Assembly: GCA_028554755.1 (NCBI GenBank) | Contig: JAPTOF010000019.1 | Span: 1,250,001 to 1,314,000 of the forward strand | Reading direction: 5' to 3' | From: Cordia subcordata | Lineage: Eukaryota; Streptophyta; Magnoliopsida; Boraginales; Cordiaceae | Length of the DNA stretch: 64,000 bases | Shown here: positions 23,251 through 34,942 of the stretch, piece after piece | Layout: each line of letters begins with the position of its first letter | How positions within the stretch are numbered: the first letter of the stretch is position 1 | Program-made: the position numbers and the translations under genes | The notes under the pieces: generated by a model | The model's input: only the letters and a program-made list of their open reading frames with translations | Told to the model about the DNA's origin: nothing | Database searches by the model: none

Positions 23251-24396
23251 GGACTATCAATGAAATCACTCGTTAGTATTTTGGCTTCATAATATGGGGT
23301 ATACGATTATTGCAGTTAGAATAGTTAGTCAATCTAGTCTGAGAAACCGAAGCTCAAAAAATGCTTGCTGTGTTGTTAGTTAATCACTGAAGCAATACCA
23401 GAGAAATCAGAGCATGAGTTTGGGAGAGATCCAGGTTTGATCATCACTACCCATCCACATTGTCGATAGATGAAAACTTTTCCTTCTGCATGCTTGTTCC
23501 TGTCCCTTGGGCTTCTTCCGTGTCAGCCTTGCTGAATTCTGGTTCATAATTTGTTTCATTCAATTGTACGTAGTAAAAATTTTACTTTTCGTACTTAACC
23601 AACTTGTTAACGTCTTTAGATAATCTATATATACGTTTTCTTTTCTGGTTTATGGTAGCCTTGATGTATATTAGCAATATGAAACATAAGCAAGATTATC
23701 TGTTTTTGTTGCCTTCTGATAGCATGTTGTTTTAGAAGCTTGGTCATTACAGGCCTTTTTGAAGAATCCTCCATTATTGTTTACGCTTGAGCTTTCGTAT
23801 CGCTCGAACTTTGATTTGTCATTTCTAATAATTTAACAGATGACGGCACAAAGAAAGGAGCAAAAGAACGCAGCTTGCATTATTTCACTATAGTACTCGC
23901 TATCAAGTGATTGTTGAGTCAAATCATAAGGACATAATGGTGGTTAGCTAGAGTTTCAAATGGAGCCGTAACTGAAGGATGTGTCTAGAGTTCTTGCTCA
24001 TAATTATGTCGTATCTGAATCATCGAGAATCAAGATACCTTTAAATCTTGGTTTGCTTGTGTGCATTTGCAGAAATCTCAAACAAACTTTAGGTTTTAAA
24101 ATCTTTAAGGGAACGTCTGAGTTCGCCATTAAAAAGAATATTTGAATCCCACTAAAAGTAAACATGTATCACTATCATACATGGCTGCATATGAGGAAAT
24201 TCTTCTAATGACTTATTCCTCCCCCGGAATGAAGAACAGAAAAGTACCAAGTTAAAGAAATGGTTTTATAGGAGGATATTCCCCTTAATGTGCTTTGATC
24301 AAGAATTTCAATTTCGCATACATAATGCAGTTTATTTATAAATGGAAGAAACAAATCTATACACACATTATAGTAGCAAACAACAACGATGGCACG
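23251..24396. other. Convergent 3' regions of the PLC-X and F-box genes
   Basis: About 1.1 kb between two stop codons on opposite strands. No further gene is supported. It should contain both 3' untranslated regions, but I see no way to place either cleavage site with confidence. Confidence 0.4.
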
Positions 24397-26996
24397 CTAA
24401 AATGCAGGCCATACAGTAACCTGTTCGACGACATTCAGCAACATCCCTTTTGGTTGTATCTGCAGTGCTGGACTGATGGCAAGCAAACTGATGAAACAGT
24501 CTACAGGGACTCTCAAGCCCCATACATTGATAGACTCCAGTTTGCAGCATTTATTTACAAGAACTAGAAGTCCATCCTCAGTTACATGACGGCAGCCCCA
24601 GAGGACAATAGTCTGAAACAGATATGAGGGGACATTTCATTTTTAGGTTATTGATAACCACATAATAGAACTGTAGTTAATAGGCAATAGTTATACTTCC
24701 ACAGAATCTTACCTTCAAATGTGGGCAGCTATCTCCAATGGCAAACAATGATATGTCTGTTATAAATGTACCACCAATGTTCAAGTGTTGAAGAGAACTT
24801 GCATGCGAGATCTGTTAAAAGCATCCAAAATTAAGTGAAGTACATAATTAAACCAAACTTTATCCTATTAGATGGAGTCGGCTAACTGCATCGCATAATT
24901 GGATTAGAAAAGAAAAAAGGGAACAGTAATCGAATTGAGAATGCTAACTAAGCAATTCAATCTACACAAAAGAGGAAGAGAAAACCAGTTTGAAATGTCT
25001 CCTTTACTAATAGATGCTCACAAAGTTACTGAAACAGTCAACTAAAAAGGTTTTACGGAAAGGAGACAGTTATCTAAGTACTAGTTTAGGTATGATGCTG
25101 TAGAGCCTCTATGTTTAGCAGCAAGAAAATTCATTTTTCCATATTGCCCAAGCCTTTGCTGTTTGCAGCTTGCCCTCCTTTCTTCTCTGAGTGAATTTTA
25201 TAAAATTATGACGGAAGTTTAATGGTGGAGAACTATCTATACAGTTATGATGCAGTGATCTACATAATTAACTAAATTTGGATTCCCTCTTTACGTACAA
25301 GGGGATCCAAATCCAACAATTATAGTTAGATACAGCAAATCCTACTTTTTCATTAGCTCCTATATGGGAAGAAATTTTGATGACAACATACCTAGAAATA
25401 ACCTCTGCTTTCAAATGCAAGACATGAATAGCCAACTGCGTAGCAGGAGGGAAGAAAGTTTGCTATAGGAGACCAAAAATGTAAACATTTAAGTGCTCAG
25501 TCGTAATACTTTATGAGGAGTTATGTCAACAAAAATATTTGGGCATCTTATTGCTGTTATAAATCCACCTTATGCGGATTCTAAGAAATTGATGCCAGCA
25601 ACTAACATTTTTAAGCATCAGCAGACAGCGGAAATAGTTAGATTTAATGAGCAGCTGCGCTGAAATCTATTTATGGTCAAGAAGTTATTGACAATCTGAT
25701 GAACAAAGTGCAGATCCAGCAAATTCACACAGTTTGAAGAAAGCAAAGCATATAGTCTTCCTTGATTACTCGTGAAATTCTCTCTAGAAAGCTTCTAGTA
25801 GAAACCACTGTTGGCTTAAATTTCAATCTCATAACATAAAATCTCAAAATTGGGCTCTTTTGACACATAAAGTTACTTGACTTATTAAAACAATGATGAT
25901 ATTCTTTCTTCTGTAAATATATGGTAAAGTTGAGCCTTTCCTAGATAACATGCCAAAGTGTTTTAAGTGCATTCTTCTTTTGGTAGGTCATTGTCTGTCT
26001 TGAGCAGCGTCAGAATAATAAAGACTACATTCTTAGAGAAGACTTAAGATTACCCACCAGATGAATAACACCTTTGTCTGTGACCCCAGTCGTACCCCAT
26101 AAAGATATGAAGGACAAATTGCTAATGCATTTAGCCATGGATATTTGGTACAGACCTTGATCTGTTATTTGGCAATCCCACCGGTTCCTGGAACTGAAGT
26201 TATGGTGACAGAAATTAGAAACTCCATGAATAGCTAACTACTCTATTTAATCACATATTACAGCTGCATAAGACAAGGCAATTTTGGAATAAAAACAAAT
26301 TGCAATTGCCAATCTCTTCAATGAATTTTATTGTTTTTCTAATCCTTTCTTAATCGAATTCGAGAGAAAGCAAATGAGACACATAAATTACAGGACTCCC
26401 TAACTTATTTAACAAATTTCCTCAATAGGGATGATCACATTCTGCTTAAACATGTAAATTACAGAAAAGCGACTGCTTAAACATGTAAATTACAGAAAAG
26501 CGAAAGCTACGCATAACAAACATATATAGAGAGAGAGAGATTGAGTAGGAGGAAGGAGAATACATGTCGAGTTCTTTGAGACTGTAAGCAAGGCGAACAA
26601 GACGAGTAGTAGATTCATCATCCATTTTGCGGCCAGCAAAACTCAACTTCTCCTTCCTCGCCAGCGATTCCTTCACCCCTTGCCTCCATGTCCTGCACAC
26701 ACTGCTTGCCCTACACACACAGAGCGCGCAATTCTACATAACATGCCCATGTAAAATAAACAAAAAAGAAAAAGAAAATAGCTGAAATTCAATGTAACCT
26801 ATCAAATAAAATAACCCCACAAGATAAAAAAAACAGAAAAAAAAATAGTTGAGAATCCAAGGAAAGAGAGAAAGAAAGGGACTCACTGAGCCAAATCTTT
26901 GAAGCAAGAGAGAAGAGCAAATATGTGAGCCAATAAGTCTAAGGGAAGCCTATCAATCATCCCTGCCTCTTCATCCTTTGTTGCTCCTCTCGTCAT
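24397..26996 (-). CDS. F-box/LRR-like protein (At5g67140 family), 5 exons
   Basis: Minus strand. Exons in coding order: 26996-26887, 26710-26564, 26193-26058, 24811-24713, 24612-24397; all joins are in phase and give 235 aa. Residues about 13-48 form an F-box (Ile-Asp-Arg-Leu-Pro-Leu-Asp-Leu-Leu, then Ala-Ser-Ser-Val-Cys-Arg-x-Trp). After it come short leucine-rich-repeat-like units such as Leu-Lys-Glu-Leu-Asp-Ile, Ser-Leu-Gln-His-Leu-Asn-Ile and Leu-Glu-Ser-Ile-Asn-Val-Trp. Such proteins join SKP1-CUL1 ubiquitin ligases and use the repeats to hold a target; the target is unknown. Length and motif order match the small Arabidopsis protein At5g67140, which lies beside the PLC-X gene there too. 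Intron 3, about 1.2 kb, is the largest. Confidence 0.9.
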
Positions 26997-27760
26997 GTTA
27001 ATCAAACGATCAAGAATTTTGTTTTTACAGATATGTTATCAAATTCTATTATACAGAGAGAGTGATGTTTAACGTCTCTAGTTCACATAAAGCTTTTCAG
27101 TTTTCAGACACGCGCCATTGCAAAAAGACAAAAGCATGAAACAGACAGAGACAGGGGTAGAAGAAGACGATGATGTTTTAACGTGTAATATATAACTGGT
27201 TCATAAGATTGGATGTTATGTAAAAAGAGTGTGGTCATTCTTGCATCATCTTGCTTTCACTTTCTTTTCATGATGATTTCACTTTTCTTACACACCCTTC
27301 TATTTTTTTTCCCCTTTTTTTCTTTAGATTTGACTTCCATTTACGTAATTATCGTGTACTTTTCAATTAATCACTTTGCGTGTTTAGCATGAAAAGAAAA
27401 TAAAGATTCAATTTAGGCTTCTGGGAAAGAGAAGCAAAGGACTTTTCTCGGTCTTTGCCGATGGCGTTACGTGTAGTTTTCTCTTTTTTTCTTTTCTTTT
27501 TCCGGGGTGTTACGTGTAGTTTTCTTTATTGAGTGTCAGCGTGGTGTCCACGTGGACTGCTCTGGCTCTATCGACTGGACTTTGCTGCCATGTTGGGCCT
27601 TGTTGTTTGATGTTTATTGGATCTGTTACAGGGCTTTAAAAGCCTAGGCCCTTAGCTGCAATTTAGGGTCTCTTACACCATTAGCATCTTCCTAACATTG
27701 GGCCTTGTTTCTATCCCTATCCACGAGTCTGTTTAGAGTGTTGTACCTTTCATCACTTGA
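26997..27760 (-). promoter_or_regulatory. Presumed promoter of the F-box gene
   Basis: The upstream region on the minus strand contains a perfect 12-base palindrome GTCCACGTGGAC (27546-27557) centred on a G-box, a repeated TACGTGTAGTTTTCT (near 27468 and 27509), and two TGGGCC motifs (near 27594 and 27701) of the kind called site II elements in promoters of growth and housekeeping genes. Their role here is inferred from motif and position only. Confidence 0.45.
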
Positions 27761-27779
27761 TTAAAGAAAAAGAAGATGC

Positions 27780-29360
27780 ATTCCTTTTTTTTCCCTTTTG
27801 GTAAATTGAGTTCCATTAATAACAAAGCAAATTACAAGATTACCCAAAACCAGTCGACTTAAAGTCTTCTCTCAACGAAAGAGCCAACCTACTATACATA
27901 AATTCTGTTTGAGCTACTGATATAATTGAACTTGCGAGAGATGTCCTCCACCGCCTTTCTCTCGCTATCTCTCTCTCCCGCTCCCCCTTTGGTTGTTTGT
28001 GTGGTGCTAATCTTTGGGAGTTTCTCTCCCTTTTCTTCATGCCCCAGCCTTGGAATGGTAGTATCACATTTTTGTTACGTAATTGTCGTGTTGTTTCATT
28101 TTATTTTTGTAGTATTTTCTTCACAAGTTATATCGAGCTTGTAGGTATTTTTTTTTTTTCTTGGCAACCCTGATTAGAGTAATAGATGACTTGGTTTCGT
28201 TGTTGTTCGTGTAATAGTTGGCTTTGGTATTGTACATGTTTGTTATGCCCTTGAGACTTTTTCCATATATGTTTGGAAACGTTTGTCTGCTGTTCGAAAA
28301 TTCCTTCTATTTTTTTATCTTGGCTATGCAACCATACATATATTTGGTTGTGCCAAACCACGTGGTAGATTGAGTTACTTATGCGACTATCATAGATTTT
28401 TTTCTTTTTATTTAGACTCGTACTATCTTTCTAGAGCCATGTTTATTTATGTACTATATTTTTTTTAATTTTGTATCTTGTATTTTGGTGATATCATTAT
28501 ACTCTTGTAAGTATTTCTAATGTCACTATAAATCTCAAGTTTATTCTTGACCTTAAAAAAAAAAATCTGTTGATGCATGCAAGCTTTAATGAACTAGTCA
28601 TATCTAACATAATCAGAAGGTAATGTTTCAGTTGCAAATATTAGTCAACACCTTGACTTGGATTTGTAACTGAAAAAACTTCTTTTTTTTTTTCCTAAAT
28701 TTAAAATCGATGGCAAGTTGCGCTACCACTAGACAAGAATAAAAGAAACTTCAAAATGTATATATATATATATAAGACTACATAACCTACCTTGTTCTTC
28801 TACAACCCATATATATAAATACATTAAATACACTAATAACTTGTCTATAAATTTAACTTTTTAGGTAAGGTAGCAGTTCTAATATTGTATCAAAGCCTAG
28901 ATAACAAAAGGCCTTAGGTTAAAAAAAATCACGTCTGCGCACATGAAGAAACATATTAATACAATAAAAAATACACCTAGTATATCAATATCGTCTCTAT
29001 ATATAAGTTTAAATTTTAGATCATAGTTAAACATGATGCTTGAAAACTAATAAAGATGCACATTGTTGACAAATATGTTAACAATGATCTTGACGTCCCA
29101 CAGATAAGAGGTGAAGTCGAGTGCGGCTCATAAACTATGTTCGATCCTAGCTCCCTACTTTAGATGAGTGTTTTCGACTTACCTGGTGGTTATTATAAGG
29201 GATGTTTCGCACACTAAAGTTTGTTTGTTGATAGTCAAATTTAGCCAATTGAAGTTTTTTAGTCTAAAAAAGTAATCAAATAATAATAGATCAGCGTTTT
29301 CAGGATTGTATATGGCTACATCGAGATAATCACCTAGACACTAATCGAAGGCCCACCCCA
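27780..29360. other. Intergenic DNA with retroelement-like debris, no gene supported
   Basis: No gene. The end of the stretch around 28480-28565 (T-rich, then TCTCAAG..GACCTT and an A run) resembles the 3' tail of a plant LINE on the plus strand, but no LINE coding sequence is visible. A segment near 28820-29010 resembles another at 37480-37720 (shared phrases such as CAAAGCCT/AGAGCCT, TATTAATA and ATCTCTA), so it may belong to the RING tandem duplication. Confidence 0.3.
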
Positions 29361-29370
29361 TATTGAGAAA

Positions 29371-29585
29371 GAGATGAGGACGAGTTAGGATGATGAATAA
29401 AGATGCCCTCTCAAGTCTCAAGCTGGCAAATACACACTAGAGAGAAACGAAAAAAGAAAGATAAAAAAAGGGTTTGAAATGCCACGAGGAGGTTTTCACC
29501 ATGCATTACCATACAGTTGGACTTCAACCCAGAAGCCAACGTTCTACCTATCCTTAATTGCATTGTCATCTTATGGAAGGTTGTA
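29371..29585 (+). promoter_or_regulatory. Promoter block of RING gene A conserved with RING gene B
   Basis: Short blocks in the same order as at 37765-37970: GATGAGGA, AAGATGCCCT, a GGTTTGAAA-like block, ACGAGGA, ACCATGCATTACCATACA, AGAAGCCAACG and ATTGTCATCTTATGG. The spacing is similar and the DNA between them has diverged. This is what selection on regulatory sites, or incomplete decay after a tandem duplication, would leave. The CATGCA core is an RY-type motif. Confidence 0.55.
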
Positions 29586-29759
29586 ATTATGTTTGTAACC
29601 CCACTTTTAGATTACTTTCATCTTTTTCTAATTAATACTCCTATCACTAATCAAACCATAGTATAATCATTTTCATTGTAGCAGCAAAACTTTTCGCTTC
29701 TTTTGCTTTTTAGGCGTTCGCATGAATTAAGATAGTGTGTTCCTTGTTTTTCTCCTCAG

Positions 29760-31692
29760 AGAGTGTTTGTCTTGTGAAGGTTTTTGTTATGAAGTGTTTA
29801 GGGTGCAGTCACCACCTAGTTCTGCTGGTTTTCGCTGTTGGTATATACAATCTCTCTCTCTCTCTCTGACCCTTTAATTTCTTCACAATCTTGATTAATG
29901 CACTTGACTATTTGTGGTTTATTTATCTCTTTCCCCTGAACATCTATATAGTGATCAAAACCCCCAGTTGTTAGATAGAGAAGATCACCAAGATTTCGTG
30001 ATCTACTGAAGTTTATGCTTAAATCTGAGAGAAATGATCCATTTTGTTTCTCTTAAGCTATCAACAGTTTCGTTTTGGGTTTTACTGCATTTTATTCTTT
30101 CTTAGGTGCGCATCACCATGCTAATAATTTGCAATTAGAAATCTCATCATGATTATTGGTGCTTTTCCTTTTTGACAGAAACTTAATTGTGTTTTATGTT
30201 TTCTGTGAGACCTTTCACATAAAGTAAACCTCGTCTCGCTTTGAATTTGAGTTTTAAGCAAATTTCAATTCTTCTTTTTTTTTTTCCTCTCTCTCTCTTT
30301 GTTTCCTGCCCCTTGAGGTTTCTTAATTTGTATTTCTCCAATTTGCGTTTCCTTTCCTTTTTTATTTTTGGGCTTAGAATTCATTAATTTCGTGTCTTAA
30401 CTCTACACAATTCTCCAGAATTATTTTCGTTTGTTATCAGGTTTTACTGGAAAGAAACTTTCAATTAATGTTTATCTTGTTTAATTTTTTTTTTTCGGTT
30501 CCAGACTTTTTATTCCATTTGCTTCTTAGCTGCTGTTTACACTAATGATCGGATCAAGTGCAACTTCGTGTTCTATTTGTGATGATTCTTATGCAGACAT
30601 GCATGCATATTCAAGATCATATATCACCTTGGCATAAAATTCCTTCTAATCCAATTAATGTATAAGGATATTTTCCTTGAATTATTTATTTTCTTCATGT
30701 TAGACTTAGATGATTAGGTGCCTGAATTAGCTGGCTTGTATTTTATTTTTGCATAGCTTAAGAAGGATAAGTTCTGATTTTTTTGATAATTAAGAGCTAT
30801 TTTGGATTGACTTTTTTAGTGAAAAAGTACTTTTTTCATATGCAATTAAGCACATTATTTTTACAATAAGTATTTGGTTTGACTTTAAAAAAACTGATTT
30901 AAAAAAAAAACCTCAAATTTAACTTTTTTCATAGACTAAAAATTTTAACTTCTCAAAAAAATATTTTTTTTCCAAAAATTAAAAAAAAAGCACTTTTATA
31001 GATGTCTTGCAATGCTCCATTTTCTATTCATTTTTTCCCATTGTTAATATACAGTGGTCTATATTCCCCTTCTCATTCTCATGCATTTATACATCTATGT
31101 TGGATTTTTCTTATATAAAATTTATGGTAATTATTGACTTTTCTTTTCTCTTCTGTCTTAACATTTTTTTTGTTGTTGTTTTCTTGTTGATCAATATGAG
31201 AAAAACTTTGTCTTATCAGAAAATATTGGTAGGAAAGTTTCCTTCCTTTTAGTTGCATTAGAAAGTTGTGGATCTAACATATCAGGCAAAAAACAAACAA
31301 AAAACTAAGAATATAAAGAATAAATTTTCTAGTAATAGTGCTTTTGCTAATTTAATTTCATGAGAAATTAAATGATACACATCACTTCTTTTTCATTGAA
31401 AAATTATGCATGTTTATCTAATATGTGTGTATATTTTGTTGGGATATGAAAAGAAGAGATCAAAGAAATAAAATAATATTTTATTTTGTCATACCTCTAA
31501 ATTTACATATAAAAAGCGATATGAACTATTAAAACAATTAAAACAAAAAAATTAGACATCCAGCAAGTTTCTAATTTCGTTCTTATGCAAATTAAATTTG
31601 TCCTGAACGTAATTTTAGGATACTGTGAAGCTTATACATATAAAGTGCTAGTATCTGTTTACCGAGATATACTTCGTCTAAATTTCTTCCAG
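29760..31692 (+). other. 5' leader exon and leader intron of RING gene A
   Basis: A leader exon is inferred to end at 29840 (donor GTATAT) and to join an acceptor TTCCAG ending at 31692. The same arrangement, with similar sequence around the donor (TGCTGGTT..GTATA), is found before RING gene B. The intron of about 1.85 kb has a long T-rich stretch and contains a MITE-like fragment from 30794. An ATG at 29789 in the leader exon becomes in frame with the RING coding sequence after this splice. Confidence 0.5.
30794..30990. mobile_element. Partial Tourist-like MITE in the RING A leader intron
   Basis: Left end GAGCTATTTTGGATTGACTT preceded by TAA, followed by the A/T-rich body typical of the family (ACTTTTTT, AAAAGTAC). 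The right terminal repeat is not recognisable, so it is truncated or strongly diverged. Confidence 0.45.
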
Positions 31693-31763
31693 ATCAATCG
31701 AAGGTTTGGGAGAAAAAAAAAAAAAGAAAAAGGAAAAAAAAAAAGTCCATTCCACCACGAAAT

Positions 31764-34290
31764 GTGCAGACCAACGATTGCAACTCATCATTTGCTGGAA
31801 ACGTCTCTCTTGTTCAATGTGATGGAGCTCCAGCGAGTGCTTCAAATGAAGTCCCCCTTCCACCTATGCGATACATCTTGGAAGAAACCCCAATGTCACC
31901 GGGGCTGAACTTCTTCGAATCCGAAGATCACCATCAGGGTTGCCGCTGCAGGAGGAAGAGATCAAGAGCTCCTGATGAAGCTTCTAGTTCTACCCATCCG
32001 GCTTCGCATGGATCAGATGATGAAGAGGTTGATCATAACTGTGGTGGTATTTGCCAACATATCCCTGCAGCAGCAGCAGCAGCACAATCCAATTCATTTC
32101 CTGGCTCGAACATTTCTGGTCCCGGCTTAACCTCAACTGCTGATCATCCACATGCTCAAGTCTATTCTAGAAATATACGTATGAGAAGAGGAGAAAATCG
32201 TTATTTTGATCTTCTCCCATCAGCTGGATACCTTTTCACGCAAACACCTAGTACATACCAGCTGCGGCAATATCCGCCACGGAATTGGATGGGATACTCC
32301 GCCACTGGAGATCAAAATGGAACCGGGACGTTTCTTTCCGAAGCGAACGGGCAACAGGTTCCTTCAGATCAGCCCCAACAGATCACGTTTGCTGCGGACC
32401 AAAATTATGCTAATTCCAGTTTGGAAGATCCGCAATACACAGGCTCTGATAATACTGCTTCCAGTTCAACAGATACAGCCAGACAAAGTCTCCACCAGCC
32501 AACTGCTCCTCTTGCTATTCTTTCGGAAGAAGGCAATGTTGATAATGCTGCTGCTGTTGCCTCAAGGCCTATTGCGCGGCCAATGACTTTTGGAGATAAT
32601 GTTAGCTTGAGAGAGCTGATGGCTTCTGATCTGTGGGAGGGGATACATTTCGAGAGTTTTGTCCAGGAATTAATGAGGACAATTGACTGTTTGCACGACG
32701 AACCTGAAGCTGCTTTCTGGAGGTCCAGAATTGTGGTTGCGGTAATTATATCATTGATTTGTAGGTTTAAAATATTCTTACAACTATATCACTGATTCGT
32801 CACTTGATTAATAAGGAATTCTTTATTTTGTGAAAAAAAAGGTGCATGGCGCGGTGGAGGGCATGGATGAAGGTGCTTCAGGCGATGTGAGATTTCAAAT
32901 CCTTTTAAAAATTTTATTTACTTATCAAGGGAATACCATTTCTTTCCATGAATTTTTAGTATAAATTCTAGACTCTCTCATAGTTTTTATTTTAACCATT
33001 TTCCCTATTATTTCAAGTTACAGCAGACAATCATGTCTTGTCTTTAATTTATTTTTAGTATGTTAGCTAATTAATTATAAAAAAGGTTATATCTTGAATA
33101 AAAGAATATATTGGATTTAATCTGTTATGTACATATATGGATGTATGCATGCATATATATATATATATATATATATATAAAGAAATATTGTATCTATTTT
33201 CTTTTTCAATTTTGTGAAAAATGCAAATTTTGTAGAATAATTTATTTTTAATTTAATTATTTTTATTATTAAATGGAAACTTGCTGCAAAAAAATAATGC
33301 ACTAGGAAATTAAAAAGATACTTCAGTTTGAGATGTACATTGGAAAAAAATTTATTATCAAGTGAATTAATTTTTTTTTCTATAATTGTGTGCATAAGGC
33401 AATATTTGTACAAAAAAAAGCTTATATCTTTTTCTTCCTACTTCGAAATTAATCTTTTTGTGATTTTTATTTCATTATAGACTCATTTATTAAATGATGT
33501 TATTAATTTTTTTGGCTATTATTTTTCTTTTTCCTTTTTTTGGCTAGAAAAATAAAAATATAAATATGTTTTTAATATGAGACTTTGTTTGGCAAGTTTA
33601 ATATCAGAGGAAATATAGGTAAAACTAAATCTTATGGGGATTTGGAGTTTCAATTAAAACATGTGGGGAGAAATGGGATTCACTCATCAATATACAGTTT
33701 GACAATACTGGCTCTTGCCTCCTACACTCCATTTCTCCAATGTGGAACCTAAATCCGATGGTTTTTGATACTGAAGGAAACTTGGAGTTATCATGCATAT
33801 TAAAGTCTTTTATCACAATTTTAACCATATCCACTAACAGTTTATTCTGAAATGAGAGTTTTGTTAAATAATTTGTTATATGATGATAATCTTCAGGCAT
33901 CTCTTATTGTTGATATTTTATCCAATCTGATGCAAAACATTGTTGAGACACAGAGGACTGCCCCCAATGAACAGATGAGGCTAGATGTCGTGAACATGAC
34001 TTATGAGGTAACACTCCTAGCTAGCTAGCTATAGGGCCTGTTTGGATTGGTTTTTTTTCAGGAAAAAGTATTTTTTTTCTTGAAAAAGTTATATTAAATT
34101 TGGAATAACTATTTGATTTGGCTTTCAAAAAAGCTAAAACTCTGAAAAAAGCTCAAATACAGCTTTTTTTAGAAGCCAAAATTTTCAGCTTATAAAAAAA
34201 AGTATTTTTTAAAAGCGGTTAAAAAAAGTACTTTTGAAAAAAACCAATCCAAACGGGCCCATAGTCAAGTACGAAACAATATAATTAAGG

Positions 34291-34321
<31 letters not shown>

Positions 34322-34942
34322 TTAATATGAAAAGTACTTTTTTTCCTTAAAAAAATATTTTTGTCATTTCTATGATAAATATTTAAATTAGATTTCAAAA
34401 AAAGTTGAAATTCTGGAAAAAAAAAAAAAAAAAACTCAAGTTTAATTCTTTGTTTTGAGAAAAACCAATCCTAACGAGCCCAGATCGTTGATGCATAATC
34501 TTTCATATGCGATAATTGATTTCCTTGCACTATATATCAATTAGGAGCTACGAGAACTTCAACGATCTACTGGAAGTGTGAAAACCGGCTTGAGCCAGGA
34601 GATAATCCAGGCTTGCATGAACAAATATGAGTACAAAACAAAGGGAACAACTTCTTCCGATGATTTAGATCGATGTTGCATCTGCCAGGTATGAATTAAA
34701 GGAGCACTGATTGTTACAAATTAAAAGATCTTGTTTTTTTAAACCCCGTGTGTAATCTTGATTTAAATTTCTAATACGCTCAATTTCGATTTTCAAATGA
34801 TATGTAACAGGATGATTGCATGGACGGGCAGGGAGTGGGAAGGCTGAATTGTGGACATGAATTCCACTTTGATTGCATAAAGGAATGGCTCCTGCAAAAG
34901 AACTCGTGTCCTTTATGCAAGAGGACAGGTTTGACAATTTGA
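31764..34942 (+). CDS. RING-H2 E3 ubiquitin ligase (MBR/At5g67120-like), gene A; start uncertain
   Basis: Exons: first block to 32741, then 32842-32886, 33897-34007, 34545-34688, 34811-34942, all in phase. The C-terminus holds a RING-H2 finger: Cys-Cys-Ile-Cys, then Cys-Gly-His-Glu-Phe-His-Phe-Asp-Cys and Cys-Pro-Leu-Cys, split by the last intron just after the first Cys pair, as in gene B. Before it, Tyr-Glu-Glu-Leu-Arg and Thr-Gly-x-Val-x-Thr-Gly-Leu match the conserved helix of this family. The N-terminal part is Ser/Asn/Gln-rich. The start is a problem: the frame at 31764 opens with GTG, while the ATG at 31762 is two bases out of frame. The first in-frame ATG in this exon is 31866 (435 aa); the leader ATG at 29789 would give 510 aa. 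Family role: ubiquitin transfer to unknown targets. Exon 2 has a weak acceptor. Confidence 0.8.
33152..33179. repeat. (TA)n microsatellite in RING A intron 2
   Basis: A run of AT/TA dinucleotides between exons 2 and 3 of RING gene A. Confidence 0.9.
34034..34260. mobile_element. Tourist-like MITE in RING A intron 3
   Basis: 227 bp. Left end GGGCCTGTTTGGATTGG and right end in reverse complement GGGCCCGTTTGGATTGG differ by one base. ATA flanks both sides (34031-34033 and 34261-34263), a 3-base duplication. No ORF. It begins 26 bases after the splice donor of exon 3. A second, partial copy with only a right end (ACCAATCCTAACGAGCCC) follows, ending near 34483. Confidence 0.8.
34290..34483. mobile_element. 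Truncated second MITE of the same family in RING A intron 3
   Basis: Starts after a (TA)n run, carries the family's AAAGTACTTTTTT and TAGATTTCAAAAAAAG body phrases, and ends with the right terminal repeat AACCAATCCTAACGAGCCC. No left terminal repeat is visible; the TA microsatellite has apparently replaced it. Confidence 0.5.

Noticed and set aside
31585..31908. Frame 31585-31908 with the ATG at 31762 as the true RING A start
   Set aside because: This frame ends at 31908 and does not contain the family sequence, which runs in the frame beginning at 31764; it looks like the result of a two-base shift after the old start codon.
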